A DNA stretch of 64,000 nt from Legionella cincinnatiensis (GCF_900452415.1 NZ_UGNX01000001.1:62001-126000), one strand, 5' to 3'; shown: positions 10,063 to 19,196, counted from the stretch's first letter. The notes: generated by a model not told the origin, from the letters alone. Program-made: numbers and translations.

Positions 10063-11322
10063 ATGTATTCCAAAAAATTTAATGGGCCAACGCAATGTTT
10101 TGAATTAATTGTCATTGGCCTCGGACTGGTTGGCAGTAGTGCGCTTTATGAAGCTGCAAAATTACTTAATGCAGATTCTTTGGCTTTGTCCTCGAATAAA
10201 AAACCAAGAGTGTTAGGCATTGAGCAGTATGAAATACCCCATAAATATGGTTCCAGTCATGGAGAAAGCCGTATTACCCGTCAGGCGATTGGTGAGGGGG
10301 CTGCTTATGTATCATTAGCAATTAAATCACAAAATAAATTAAAAGAAATGCACGCTAAAACCAATGGCAAGTTTGGCGCGATATATTATGAGGATAACAC
10401 CGGTGTTTTAATTATTGGCCCAAAAGATAATCAAAATTCATTACTGCATCATACTAAAGGATTTTTACAAACAACGCAAAATCTGGCGCTCCGCTATCAA
10501 ATCCCTCACGTTAATTTTAACTCTAAAGAAGAGCTCATTCATCATTTTAAGCAATTCAAATTCAAAGAGCATGAAGGAGCTTATCAGGAACAAACTATAG
10601 GAATTATGGATCCTGAGGCATGCATAAAAGCACAAATATATTTAGCACAACAAGAAAATGCAGAAGTACACACTAATGAAAAAGTGCTGAACTTTTGTAA
10701 AATGGATAATGGAACAATAAAAGTAACTACATCGAAAGGTGAATACGATACAAATAAGCTTATTATTGCTGCAGGACCATGGATGAGTGATTTTGTTAAT
10801 CCTGAGGTTCGTGATCAGTTAAGTGTTTATCGTCAAACTGTTTTTTATTTTGAAGTGGCGCCCAATTATCAAGAGCAATTTATGTTAGGCCATTTTCCTC
10901 CTTTTATATGGGATCTGGGTAGAAATGAATGTTTATATGGTTTTCCTATCATGCAAAAAGGAAAATCAGCTTTAAAAATAGGGGCAGAAGCTTTTTCATA
11001 CCCTACAACCCCCTCTTTAGTTAATCGTACAGTCAGTGAACGAGAAAAGCGGGAGATGTATGAGCAGTTCATTGAGCCCAATTTACATGGGGTTCTACCC
11101 CTCTGTACTGACGCGTTCGTATGCTTATATACGCAAACTCCTGACTCTCAATTTCAAGTTGATTATCTGCCAGGATTTGAGCCTAAAGTGATATTTGCTG
11201 CAACGTGTGCAGGCCATGGTGCAAAGCACTCTCCTGCAGTTGGTGAGGCCTTGGCCCAACAAATGATTTGGGGTTATAATGACGAAAATATTTTAAAGCT
11301 TAGTAAGACTTGCTCGATATAA
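10063..11322 (+). CDS. FAD-dependent oxidoreductase of the sarcosine / N-methyltryptophan oxidase family
   Basis: Flavoenzyme of the MSOX/SolA family that oxidises N-methylated amino acids to the free amine plus formaldehyde and hydrogen peroxide. The dinucleotide fold is VIGLGLVGSSALYEA near residue 18. HKYGSSHGESRITR matches the family substrate-loop signature, VCLYTQTPDSQF carries the cysteine that holds FAD covalently in MSOX, and CAGHGAKHSP is the C-terminal FAD-binding block. Length 419 is slightly longer than the usual 390 because of an insertion after the first strand (residues 32-46). It stands alone between the slipin gene and a convergent cupin-like gene; the substrate is unknown. 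Confidence 0.85.
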   Translation: MYSKKFNGPTQCFELIVIGLGLVGSSALYEAAKLLNADSLALSSNKKPRVLGIEQYEIPHKYGSSHGESRITRQAIGEGAAYVSLAIKSQNKLKEMHAKTNGKFGAIYYEDNTGVLIIGPKDNQNSLLHHTKGFLQTTQNLALRYQIPHVNFNSKEELIHHFKQFKFKEHEGAYQEQTIGIMDPEACIKAQIYLAQQENAEVHTNEKVLNFCKMDNGTIKVTTSKGEYDTNKLIIAAGPWMSDFVNPEVRDQLSVYRQTVFYFEVAPNYQEQFMLGHFPPFIWDLGRNECLYGFPIMQKGKSALKIGAEAFSYPTTPSLVNRTVSEREKREMYEQFIEPNLHGVLPLCTDAFVCLYTQTPDSQFQVDYLPGFEPKVIFAATCAGHGAKHSPAVGEALAQQMIWGYNDENILKLSKTCSI

Positions 11323-11353
11323 AGAAAACATGCCATAGGTTACAAGGCTAAAT

Positions 11354-12304
11354 TTAATAAAAAATCCGGCGAGGTTTGAGTAGAAATGAAATTTTGGTGG
11401 CGAGGCTTATTATGGGTAATAAAAATACATAAGAAATGGCCTCGATCATTTTAAACAGGGATTTTCTTCTTCCTTCTGCCAGAGCATAATGTTCGCTAAA
11501 TTTTTTAAAAAGTAGCCAATTAGCAATTTTAATACCGCTTGCTTTATAGCCTATAAAAAAATAACCTGTAAAATATCCATAAAATTGAAAAAGCTTTTTC
11601 GGATAAAAAACATAAGTAGCTGCAGCTGAAGCTTCAAGATAAGTTGTATAGTGCCAACAATTCTTGGGTAAGAATAGCATCTCCCCTGGGCCAAGGGTGA
11701 CATCATATCCTTCTGCTTGATTTAATCGTGGAAATTGGTGGCATAGGTCATCCCAGGGATAACCAAATTCAATTAAACTATCACCAACGTAGGGTAATTT
11801 ATAAATATATTCGCTTTGATCTTCAGTAAATAATAAGAGTCGCTTCTTTCCACTTAAACATAAATGCAGATTACAACAATGCTCTCTGTCAAAATGCATC
11901 TCTGTATGAGCGCCCTTTCCACCGAAAAAATAAGAAACTTTTAATTTTTTATTAAAATATCTGGGTCGAAATGGAATTTTTTGCCAAAGAGGTACATGTT
12001 TTTCAATTTCGGCTGAAAGTTGTCTAGGCAGAATCAAACCAAAAATTCGATGCGGCATGTTGTTGTCCATTTGTTGCATGATGGTCTTATAATCACCTGC
12101 TTGACATGATTTCCATAGATCATTTTCATAGGTATCATAGGTTATTTCTCCATACACAAGATTGGCAAAATAATCTAAATTATATTTTTCAGCAAAAGAT
12201 TTGATTTTTATTAATACAGGTTCTTTGGAGCGGTAAAGAATTTGTTTAAGACTTTCTTCTTCCCCATAGCGATATTCAATTTCCTGAATTTTTTTTGCTT
12301 TCAC
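11354..12304 (-). CDS. Cupin-like (JmjC-related) protein with C-terminal membrane segments
   Basis: Probable Fe(II)/2-oxoglutarate-dependent oxygenase of the cupin-8/FIH type. The iron triad looks intact: H137 and D139 in HFDRE and H218 in NCWHYT, with the usual [15 protein letters not shown] strand before the distal His. The C-terminus (about residues 235-310) has two hydrophobic stretches that could anchor it in a membrane, which is not usual for soluble FIH-like hydroxylases. The start is a GTG at 12304 with AAGGG upstream. It is divergent from dcd and convergent with the flavoenzyme. Protein hydroxylase activity is the family inference; the substrate is unknown and a host target cannot be excluded. 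Confidence 0.75.
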   Translation of the reverse strand: MKAKKIQEIEYRYGEEESLKQILYRSKEPVLIKIKSFAEKYNLDYFANLVYGEITYDTYENDLWKSCQAGDYKTIMQQMDNNMPHRIFGLILPRQLSAEIEKHVPLWQKIPFRPRYFNKKLKVSYFFGGKGAHTEMHFDREHCCNLHLCLSGKKRLLLFTEDQSEYIYKLPYVGDSLIEFGYPWDDLCHQFPRLNQAEGYDVTLGPGEMLFLPKNCWHYTTYLEASAAATYVFYPKKLFQFYGYFTGYFFIGYKASGIKIANWLLFKKFSEHYALAEGRRKSLFKMIEAISYVFLLPIISLATKISFLLKPRRIFY

Positions 12305-12471
12305 TTCTTAACCCTTTGAATAAAAGAATAAAAATAATTTCTCAGGTGTTTTTTTCCACTTATTTCCATAGAAATTTTGGCGTTCCTATTCATAAGTATA
12401 AGCGAACATTCTTTCGTTTGTTCACTATTTATGATAGAACTCATTTTTTTGATGAGCATGAGGTTTATATT

Positions 12472-13038
12472 GTGTCAATTAAATCAGATAAATGGATAGA
12501 AAAAATGGCGCTGGAACATGGAATGATATCTCCATTCCAGTCAAGGCAAGTGCGTGAAAATGATAGTGGACGAATTATTTCTTATGGTGTGTCGAGCTAT
12601 GGCTATGATGTCCGTTGTGCCAATGAGTTTAAGATTTTTACTAATATTAATTCAGCGATTGTCGACCCCAAAGCCTTTGATGAAAACAGTTTCGTTGATG
12701 TCCATTCCGATGTATGTATTATCCCGCCCAATTCATTTGCTTTAGCAAGAACAGTAGAGTATTTTCGTATCCCACGTAATGTTCTTACAATTTGTCTTGG
12801 TAAGTCTACTTATGCTCGTTGTGGGATTATTGTCAATGTGACGCCTTTAGAGCCCGAATGGGAAGGACATGTGACATTGGAATTTTCAAATACTACCACG
12901 TTACCTGCCAAAATTTATGCCAATGAAGGGGTGGCACAAATGCTGTTTTTAGAGGCCACTGAAGTTTGTGCTGTCTCATATCGTGATCGCAATGGGAAAT
13001 ATCAGGGGCAAACAGGAGTGACTTTACCCAAAGCGTAA
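12472..13038 (+). CDS. dcd: dCTP deaminase
   Basis: Deaminates dCTP to dUTP, feeding dTMP synthesis. The sequence shows the trimeric dUTPase-like fold: [12 protein letters not shown] start, SSYGYDVRC, and the catalytic region around [20 protein letters not shown]. The frame is open back to 12295, but the family begins with M/V-SIKSD, which is the GTG at 12472 preceded by GAGG; this gives 188 residues, the usual length. The 59 upstream residues lie over the leader and the start of the divergent cupin gene and are not family sequence. Confidence 0.93.
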   Translation: MSIKSDKWIEKMALEHGMISPFQSRQVRENDSGRIISYGVSSYGYDVRCANEFKIFTNINSAIVDPKAFDENSFVDVHSDVCIIPPNSFALARTVEYFRIPRNVLTICLGKSTYARCGIIVNVTPLEPEWEGHVTLEFSNTTTLPAKIYANEGVAQMLFLEATEVCAVSYRDRNGKYQGQTGVTLPKA

Positions 13039-13175
13039 TTTATATTAGCCGAAGATAAAAAATTTAGAACCCTAAAAATAGAGGTGCTGATAATTCTCAT
13101 ACCTATGCCAAAATGGTACTTTTCATGCACCCATTTTTTAATTAAGATCTACCCAATAGGGCCGTCCTCGGCCTG

Positions 13176-13484
13176 TTACTCCTCGGGCAGCTCGTACTTA
13201 TCACGTGAAGCATCAACGCGTTCGCGTAATTCTTTCCCTGGTTTGAAGTGAGGACTATATTTGGCTGTGGTCACCACTTTTTCCCCCGTTTTGGGATTAT
13301 GGGCATTACGTGGTGGACGATAATGAAGAGAAAAACTACCAAATCCTCGAATTTCTATTCTCTGATTTTTAATGAGTGCTTCGCTCATTAATTCAAGAAT
13401 TCTATTTACACTATCAGCTATTTGTTTCTCAGTAAGATGCGTCATTCGAGAAGCGATGTGTTCAATGAGTTCCGATTTAATCAT
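13176..13484 (-). CDS. ihfB: Integration host factor beta subunit
   Basis: DNA-bending nucleoid protein, heterodimer partner of IhfA, needed for recombination, transcription and replication control. It matches the beta subunit closely: [13 protein letters not shown] start, [32 protein letters not shown]-arm region (described here in parts) and [12 protein letters not shown]. The ATG at 13484 is preceded by AGGGG on the minus strand; the frame is open seven codons further up. 102 residues, slightly longer than the E. coli subunit because of a charged tail ending ELPEE. Confidence 0.93.
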   Translation of the reverse strand: MIKSELIEHIASRMTHLTEKQIADSVNRILELMSEALIKNQRIEIRGFGSFSLHYRPPRNAHNPKTGEKVVTTAKYSPHFKPGKELRERVDASRDKYELPEE

Positions 13485-13603
13485 ATCCACCCCTTGTTGT
13501 CGCATGTGTCAAAGTCTGCTACCAGTAAAGATTCGGCGCTAACAATTATTCCTTATTTATAAGTATAGACTGGTAAAAAAATTATTCAATATTTTCAAGA
13601 CAG

Positions 13604-14320
13604 TTAGTTCAATATGTTTTTTCGCGTATGAATATAGGCAGAAACAACCCCCCAACTCATTTTTACTTTAGTCTGCTTCAACAGATTGAAATGGATACAG
13701 GGTAGGGGTTTACTGGTTGTAATGATTGTGTTGAGGTGTGGTAAGTGATCTATTTTACAACATAGTTTCTCCCAGGTTGGGCCAAAAAAAGCAGTGGAGT
13801 TAATAAAAATAAGTGTTGCATCATTTAGGTTTGCCTCGAGAAAATCACCTAAACGAAACTTAATTTTCTTTGCCTGCCGCTCATATTGTTCCAGGGCTGC
13901 TAATTGTTCTACTTGGTGGCAGGAGTGTAAATATAATTCAGGAAACAATTCGATACCAATGCTTTTATGGACAGGAAATACCATACCGCAAGCAATGACT
14001 GCTTTTCCTGTTCCAGATCCTAAATCATAAAATACAGTATTTTCATTGGGATTTATTAGCGATAAAAGTGCGATAAAAGAGAAAAACTCAATTTCTCCAT
14101 ATGCATACTCCATTGCGTCGTGTCTTCGTCGTGCATTTTGCGATAATATAAATCCATTGCTTGTTTGATATAGATGATGAAAAATTTGCGCATGCTCTTG
14201 CAAATGTAACGATTTTTGCCATCGCTTAATTTGAAAATATTTTTTTTTGTGATGTAAATGAAGTAGCGCGACTAGAAATATAAAAAACAAGCAAACAAAA
14301 TACGGTATTAACTGGTTCAA
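13604..14320 (-). CDS. Membrane-anchored class I SAM methyltransferase, DOT1-like
   Basis: 238-residue protein with one N-terminal membrane segment (about residues 5-22) followed by a Rossmann methyltransferase domain. Motif I is VFYDLGSGTGKA (97-107), preceded by AYGEIEF (73-79), and the post-motif region has IGIELFPELY and LIFINSTAFF. The order YGE, then DLGSGxGK, then an E in the second strand, then an INS/VNN-type loop is the layout of the DOT1 histone H3K79 methyltransferase family, which also has bacterial members. The substrate cannot be read from sequence. It lies upstream of and is transcribed away from a PmrA-box gene pair, and is next to ihfB. It could simply be a bacterial protein or lipid methyltransferase. 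Confidence 0.7.
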   Translation of the reverse strand: MNQLIPYFVCLFFIFLVALLHLHHKKKYFQIKRWQKSLHLQEHAQIFHHLYQTSNGFILSQNARRRHDAMEYAYGEIEFFSFIALLSLINPNENTVFYDLGSGTGKAVIACGMVFPVHKSIGIELFPELYLHSCHQVEQLAALEQYERQAKKIKFRLGDFLEANLNDATLIFINSTAFFGPTWEKLCCKIDHLPHLNTIITTSKPLPCIHFNLLKQTKVKMSWGVVSAYIHTRKNILN

Positions 14321-14631
14321 AATAAGTCCTTATAAATTTGAGCTTTTTCTTATTGCTTCTTTTCCAATAAAGTCATCAGTTCGCTATTTAGAGATTACTA
14401 TAGCGAATTATTTTGTTTTTATCCTCTGGATAGCACTTATCAGTCTCAAATCCCTATAAATTCTTTTTATTTTCAAAAATATAAAGAATTAAATCAGCTT
14501 AACTCTTGCAAAGGTGAACAAGTAAAATTATTGTACGTAGTATAAAATTATAATGTTAAGTGTTATTTTATTATGATGTTTTGCTTTAGAAATAAAATAA
14601 GTGTAGATTTATATTTCATGATGTGTAATTA
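14321..14631. other. AT-rich intergenic region between divergent genes
   Basis: No credible gene or RNA was seen. The stretch is very AT-rich and presumably holds the promoter of the methyltransferase gene; the right end carries the PmrA-box promoter listed separately. Confidence 0.6.
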
Positions 14632-14664
14632 GTTAATATTTCCTTAATTTTGATTCATTAGAAT
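14632..14664 (+). promoter_or_regulatory. PmrA box and -10 element upstream of unknown gene pair
   Basis: 14632-14651 reads GTTAATATT-TC-CTTAATTTT, matching the published Legionella PmrA consensus (two cTTAATatT half-sites two bases apart) at about 16 of 18 positions. TAGAAT at 14659-14664 is a fitting -10 element. PmrA directly activates many Dot/Icm effector genes in Legionella, so the downstream genes become effector candidates. Confidence 0.65.
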
Positions 14665-14694
14665 GGAAATATATAGAGGTTTGGAGAGAGCATT

Positions 14695-15225
14695 ATGGTT
14701 GCACTTTCGAGTGGTTTTTTTAGTAATAAAACACAGGGATATAAGCCGCGCGAAGAGTATAGCTTCATCAATGTAGGCAACGAGCAGTTTCATGCTGCGG
14801 CAGTGGCTTTGATTGATGCTTTATATGGTACGCAGCGTGGTAATGATGCACTTTTGAGAAAAATATTAGAGCGTTTTTATCATTATTTTCCTAGATATGT
14901 CAGTAGCCAACCCTTTTTAACGTTGCCAGAGCGTATGGGAATCTTGCTTAACAATACTCGTAAGACAGAACTTGTTGAATGTATGGCTTATGTATTACGT
15001 CAGCTGACCGTAGATGAGTTATATATTCATCCTCTTAAATACCGTGAGGTATTTAATGGGTTAAGCTCTGAAACTCCAAAAAATTATTTACGTGATCCTA
15101 AAGTCAAGTTGCCTCCTAGTGCTTTAAATGCTCTAGCACATGCTTTGGGAGTTACTGTTACTTTATCTTTTAAAGAACCAGGAAAGGAACTGAGAAAAAG
15201 AGATGTGTATGACGGAGAAGCATAA
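14695..15225 (+). CDS. Unknown protein under PmrA-box promoter, candidate Dot/Icm effector
   Basis: 176-residue soluble protein that I do not recognise. GGAGAG precedes the ATG at a good distance. It has no signal peptide or membrane segment. The C-terminus is charged and polar (KEPGKELRKRDVYDGEA), which is compatible with an E-rich Dot/Icm secretion signal. The arrangement of GNEQFHAAAVALIDALYG near the N-terminus and LNALAHALGVTVTLSF near the C-terminus faintly recalls an OTU-like fold, but the catalytic cysteine position is not a cysteine, so no function is claimed. The stop codon overlaps the next start (TAATG), so both proteins are probably made together. The PmrA box is the best functional clue. 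Confidence 0.7.
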   Translation: MVALSSGFFSNKTQGYKPREEYSFINVGNEQFHAAAVALIDALYGTQRGNDALLRKILERFYHYFPRYVSSQPFLTLPERMGILLNNTRKTELVECMAYVLRQLTVDELYIHPLKYREVFNGLSSETPKNYLRDPKVKLPPSALNALAHALGVTVTLSFKEPGKELRKRDVYDGEA

Positions 15226-15719
15226 TGTCTAAACTTAATTTAATGATTCAAATTCAAGGGGAACAGTATTTCCCGGCTGTAAAGCATAAAACAGAATTTG
15301 CTTATGTGGGTCAATTAGCCATTAATGCGCCTAAACCTGTCGAAGAGACACATGAGCAAGACGAAACTCTAGCAGAGATTATGCATCTGATAGCCCGAGA
15401 TAATAAAGAGTTATTACAGTCCTACGATCAATGGCGCAAGACCATTTTATCTATGGTACTTGCTGGCGAATTGACTTACGACCAACTAATGAATCTTTAT
15501 ATTACTTTTTTGCCTGCACAATCAAATGGTATTTTATCATTGTCTACCTTAGATCAGTCAATGAGAACGCCAGTTATTGCTAGTGTCCCAGCTGAGAAAG
15601 AGCAGCATACGAAAGAATTGTTGGCGAGTGCTTTAGCGAGTTGGATTAGTACAAAGCAAGTTGAACCTGATAGCTTGTTTGATCAAATAGAAAATCAATC
15701 TACAGCTGTATTGAGGTAA
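15225..15719 (+). CDS. Unknown protein translationally coupled to preceding gene
   Basis: 164-residue soluble protein, not recognised. The start codon shares one base with the stop of the upstream gene, which implies translational coupling and a shared PmrA-controlled transcript. The N-terminal 30 residues look beta-strand rich, and the middle (ETLAEIMHLIARDNKELLQ onward) is helical and acidic. It could be an effector partner, a chaperone or a second effector; nothing in the sequence decides this. A perfect hairpin follows at 15739. Confidence 0.65.
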   Translation: MSKLNLMIQIQGEQYFPAVKHKTEFAYVGQLAINAPKPVEETHEQDETLAEIMHLIARDNKELLQSYDQWRKTILSMVLAGELTYDQLMNLYITFLPAQSNGILSLSTLDQSMRTPVIASVPAEKEQHTKELLASALASWISTKQVEPDSLFDQIENQSTAVLR

Positions 15720-15738
15720 TATTCATTAGTTCAAGCGA

Positions 15739-15761
15739 CGCGGAGTTCACAAAACTCCGCG
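15739..15761. terminator. Hairpin between convergent genes
   Basis: CGCGGAGTT and AACTCCGCG form a perfect 9-bp GC-rich stem with a 5-base loop between the coupled gene pair and the convergent cbs-like gene. No T run, but the position suggests a bidirectional transcription barrier. Confidence 0.5.
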
Positions 15762-15777
15762 CGGCAAACCATTAGGA

Positions 15778-16728
15778 TTAGAGAAATCCTTGTGCTTTCA
15801 TCCACTCATCATTGGCAAATTTAGACATATAATTACGAATTGAGTCAGGTAAAATAACGAGGCATTTTTGTCCTTTACTTAAAGATTTTGCGGCCTGTAG
15901 TGCAGCCCACATAGCAGCACCAGAAGAGCCTCCTACTAATAAGCCTTCTTCTCGCATTAACTCTCTTGCTGTTTGAAAGGAATTGGCATCATTGATTTTA
16001 ATATACTTATCGATTAATTGATTATCCAACACATCTGGGAAGAAATCATAACCTATGCCTTCTACATGATAGGACTTGATTTCAGTTCCGCCACCAAGAA
16101 TGGATCCTTCTGGATCAACGCCAATGATTTTGATTGAAGGATTATATTCTTTAAGACGTTTTGCTATCCCGGTAATAGTACCACCGGTGCCCACGCTTGC
16201 AACGATCATGTGTAAGTCTTTGCCAAAATCATCAATGATTTCTTGGGCTGTACCTCGATAATGAGCATTAGGGTTATTGGGATTCGCGTACTGGTCAAGA
16301 ATATATGAGTTAGGAATTTCTGCATGCAGTTTTTTTGCTAAAGAAATGTGGCTTTCGGGATCATTATATGCAGCTTCTGTAGGGGTGCGGTAAATTTTTG
16401 CTCCCAAGCGTTCGAGTACCGATTGCTTTTCTTGGCTCATTTTTTCGGGCATGGTAATAATGACTTTATAGCCCAGTACCGCTCCTGCTAAAGCAATACC
16501 TATTCCTGTATTCCCAGAAGTGGGCTCTATGAGCGTATAACCTGGTTTTATGAGACCATCTCGTTCCGCATGAACGACCATCTCATATCCAATACGATCT
16601 TTGACGGAGCCTCCTGGGTTAAAAAACTCACATTTGGCATAGAGCTCACACTCGAGATCACGACCGAGGCGATTAATTTTTACGACGGGAGTATGTCCAA
16701 TGGTCGCAAGTATGTTCGAGTAAATCAT
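15778..16728 (-). CDS. Cystathionine beta-synthase-like PLP enzyme (catalytic domain only)
   Basis: Fold-type II PLP enzyme of the cysteine synthase / cystathionine beta-synthase group. The PLP lysine is K43 in GGSVKDR, the phosphate/substrate loop SGNTG is at 71-75 and [10 protein letters not shown] binds the PLP phosphate. The C-terminal half ([44 protein letters not shown]) resembles eukaryotic CBS more than CysK, so condensation of homocysteine with serine is likelier than O-acetylserine sulfhydrylation. There are no CBS regulatory domains and no haem-binding N-terminus at 316 residues. It is not beside other sulfur genes here. Confidence 0.85.
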   Translation of the reverse strand: MIYSNILATIGHTPVVKINRLGRDLECELYAKCEFFNPGGSVKDRIGYEMVVHAERDGLIKPGYTLIEPTSGNTGIGIALAGAVLGYKVIITMPEKMSQEKQSVLERLGAKIYRTPTEAAYNDPESHISLAKKLHAEIPNSYILDQYANPNNPNAHYRGTAQEIIDDFGKDLHMIVASVGTGGTITGIAKRLKEYNPSIKIIGVDPEGSILGGGTEIKSYHVEGIGYDFFPDVLDNQLIDKYIKINDANSFQTARELMREEGLLVGGSSGAAMWAALQAAKSLSKGQKCLVILPDSIRNYMSKFANDEWMKAQGFL

Positions 16729-16889
16729 ATTGGGTCCTTGATTGAAAGATAGGGATTTTAATTATAGGGCTTTTCATCACAAAAAAAAATTTTTATAGCT
16801 TAAGTTTTAAAGCAATCGAGAAATGGATTGATTAATATTTTAGCATTGATATAATGTTTTTTAGCCTTTCATCTCGACAAGGATTTAGT

Positions 16890-17405
16890 ATGTTTGCTCG
16901 ATTTTTTCAAGCTGCAAATCGCGCAGCTCCTTTAGTATCTAGAAACTTAAGTAACTCTATCATTGCTCAGGACATGAATCGTTTATTTTCTTCGTCTGCC
17001 AGCCACATACCCAAACCACATAGTAAAGAATACCTGCAGTTACAACAAAAATTATTTAAACTGGATGATATACCTACAGATTTGACCGTATTACATAAAG
17101 GAACAGAGCTGGTTGGGTTAAATATTACCGCAGCAGAGCCTCGTTTTTTAAACACAGGCCCAGTATATAATCCTCAAATATTAAAGACGATCTCTGATAG
17201 TGAAAAAAATGAATGGCTAGAAATGGCTAAATCGTATTACGCCCAACTTGGGAAATATGAACTCTTATGCGATGTTAATTGCGTTACTACTAAGTCAGAA
17301 GCTGGGGTTCCTATTCATTATATTGATCATAGTTTGCTTCACGTGAAATCTTATACCCCTCTAGAAAAAGTATTTGATGTTAAGATAAATACCCCAACAC
17401 TATAA
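16890..17405 (+). CDS. Unknown protein with mitochondrial-presequence-like N-terminus
   Basis: 171-residue protein, not recognised. The ATG at 16890 is preceded by AAGGA at six bases; the in-frame ATG at 16854 has no such site. The first 40 residues (MFARFFQAANRAAPLVSRN, then NRLFSSSASH) are rich in Arg, Ser, Ala and bulky hydrophobics, with one acidic residue, and look like an amphipathic mitochondrial targeting peptide rather than a bacterial signal peptide. The remainder is soluble. It is convergent with a second, larger gene that has the same kind of start. A secreted, host-mitochondrion-directed effector is an inference; no Dot/Icm signal was proven. A half PmrA-like motif (TTAATATT) lies at about 16832. 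Confidence 0.65.
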   Translation: MFARFFQAANRAAPLVSRNLSNSIIAQDMNRLFSSSASHIPKPHSKEYLQLQQKLFKLDDIPTDLTVLHKGTELVGLNITAAEPRFLNTGPVYNPQILKTISDSEKNEWLEMAKSYYAQLGKYELLCDVNCVTTKSEAGVPIHYIDHSLLHVKSYTPLEKVFDVKINTPTL

Positions 17406-17477
17406 TGCTATATCGGAACTCTTCTCCGAATTGATTTGTAATTGTTGCTAGAGATGGATTTGATATTCTTTAAAATT

Positions 17478-17506
17478 CCTGGGTTACGGCTCTGCCTTCA
17501 CCCAGG
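17478..17506. terminator. Hairpin between convergent presequence-type genes
   Basis: CCTGGGT and ACCCAGG form a perfect stem around a 15-base loop in the gap between the two convergent genes. A related stem (CCTGGGT/ACCCAGG) occurs at 7517, so this may be a small interspersed palindrome used as a terminator. Confidence 0.45.
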
Positions 17507-17544
17507 TTACGGTCATTTATAGTGAGTGGAGTCTCTGATTACTT

Positions 17545-18957
17545 CTATTCGCTTCCACTAGGACCAGGAGAAGATAATGATTGCTCTTTGTCTTGTTCAC
17601 TAGTCTGGAGATTTTCCTTATAGAGCTCATAGTGTAATGCAAAATGCTCAGTAACCAAATCCAGGGCATCGCCAACTTTGGGAGCCATTGAACTTTGTGG
17701 ATCGACACACTCTTTTAATGATTCTGGAACCGCATGAAGAAGCTCCGTAGGTGTCAACTCTACAAAAGGCTGTTTCCAAACATTATGGTTAACCCAATGT
17801 AAGGCTGGAAGAACTTCATAATAATTATGATATCCTTGTTTGTAAAAATTACAGCCTGCTAGAACCATACCTAAGATAATCGTCGCATGAGGACCATCTA
17901 CAAGCCCTGACTTCCCCGCTTTATGTAAAAGCCCCAATGAAGCTTGCATTACTGCTCCAGTAGTTCCTGAAACATCAAAAAAATGGGGCAAATTCATATG
18001 GTCATGGAGATGGATGGTCCTACCCTTGGGATCTCTAACGATTACGCTACGTAGTTGCGGGATCTCTGGAAGAGGGCCGCCCTTATGTGCACAACATTCA
18101 AGATAATGATTAATTGTAACACGCTCTTCATCTGTTATTGGGGCGCCTTGAGCATATTGCTGCATTTGCAAATGCGCATAGGGTGAGCCTGGTGCTTTAA
18201 TGTATGGAACATGAAAAAGGCTTAATGAAGGCATCATCACTGTTTCCATAAAACGCTCTAAATCGCCTATATCCCTTTGTTCTTTTTTCGCCTTAGCAAC
18301 TTTACAGTGAGGACTTCCATAGGTATTGGCAATCATACCCAAAGGGGATAACACAACTTCAAGAACTCTTGATAGTTGTTGCGGTGAAACCTTTTTATCA
18401 CCGGTAAGGATGCGAATTAACTCAGACTGATTTTCGACCATATCTTTAGAGCGACTTTCTTTAACATTAGAACCCAGCTCAAAAAGGCTTCCCAACGTTT
18501 TTGGATCTAATGTAGATAATTCTTTCCCAAGCTCAGCAGCTATAACACGACTGGTTTGATCAATTTGTGGGTTTGGATTTCTTAATATTCCTATTGCGGT
18601 GCGCATTAATAATAAGTGTTCAGGGCAAACAGCAAAAATTTTATCTACTGCGCAAGCCTGGCCATAGGTACTTCCGTGAGCATATACAACGGATGAATGA
18701 ACTATTTTTCCGGAAGCTAATGGTGGTTGCACTACAGCGGTTTCACGTAAAGAGTGCGTTGTTGGTACTATTGTTGCTAATGTTAGCGTTTTAGCAATCT
18801 CTTGTTTTGTAGGATTCGTCCATTCTTGATCAAATCGCTTGGAAGCATAGGTAGATATTCCTCGGCTAGGAGCCCCATTAATAAAAGAAGCAGTAATTTT
18901 TTGAGCATTGTAGCGCAATACAGTACTGCCACCCCTAGTTAGTATTTTTGAAAACAT
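17545..18957 (-). CDS. Unknown 470-residue protein with strong mitochondrial-presequence-like N-terminus
   Basis: Not recognised. The first 42 residues have seven Lys/Arg and no Asp or Glu (MFSKILTRGGSTVLRYNAQK..., then RGISTYASKRF), with an R-x-x-S/T cleavage-like site, a textbook mitochondrial matrix targeting pattern. The body is mostly soluble and mixed alpha/beta, with the block HGSTYGQACAVDKIFAVCPEH and a His-rich stretch LPHFFDVSGTTG. The C-terminus is Ser/Glu-rich (QTSEQDKEQSLSSPGPSGSE), compatible with an E-block Dot/Icm secretion signal. Upstream at 19025-19043 two GTTTTAAT copies 11 bases apart mimic the spacing, but not the exact bases, of a PmrA box. Candidate mitochondrion-targeted effector by inference. 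Confidence 0.65.
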   Translation of the reverse strand: MFSKILTRGGSTVLRYNAQKITASFINGAPSRGISTYASKRFDQEWTNPTKQEIAKTLTLATIVPTTHSLRETAVVQPPLASGKIVHSSVVYAHGSTYGQACAVDKIFAVCPEHLLLMRTAIGILRNPNPQIDQTSRVIAAELGKELSTLDPKTLGSLFELGSNVKESRSKDMVENQSELIRILTGDKKVSPQQLSRVLEVVLSPLGMIANTYGSPHCKVAKAKKEQRDIGDLERFMETVMMPSLSLFHVPYIKAPGSPYAHLQMQQYAQGAPITDEERVTINHYLECCAHKGGPLPEIPQLRSVIVRDPKGRTIHLHDHMNLPHFFDVSGTTGAVMQASLGLLHKAGKSGLVDGPHATIILGMVLAGCNFYKQGYHNYYEVLPALHWVNHNVWKQPFVELTPTELLHAVPESLKECVDPQSSMAPKVGDALDLVTEHFALHYELYKENLQTSEQDKEQSLSSPGPSGSE

Positions 18958-19196
18958 AATAGTATATACCTCACATATTCACACATAATGGTATTTGTAA
19001 AATACAAATTGGTTGTTAAAAAATGTTTTAATTAAGTTTTAATCAAAATGCAGTGTGTTATTTTTGTTTGTTTTGCTCTATTTTACATTACAATGATTAA
19101 AGAATTGTTAAGTAAATCTTTTTGTAAATTATTTAGTGAAAAAATAGATTATTAGAGTTGCACTATGTTTTACGGGGGCTCACTGCCATAAACTTA
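18958..19196. other. AT-rich promoter region
   Basis: Leader of the 17545-18957 gene. No gene seen. Ends with TAAACTTA at 19189-19196, the left target duplication of the neighbouring mobile element. Confidence 0.6.

Noticed and set aside
12295..12471. Extra 59-residue N-terminal extension of dCTP deaminase
   Set aside because: The conserved family start SIKSD begins at 12472 with a good ribosome site; the extension has no family similarity.
19025..19043. PmrA box upstream of the 17545-18957 gene
   Set aside because: Two GTTTTAAT copies have the 11-base period, but the core reads TTAAA rather than TTAAT, so the match is too weak to call.
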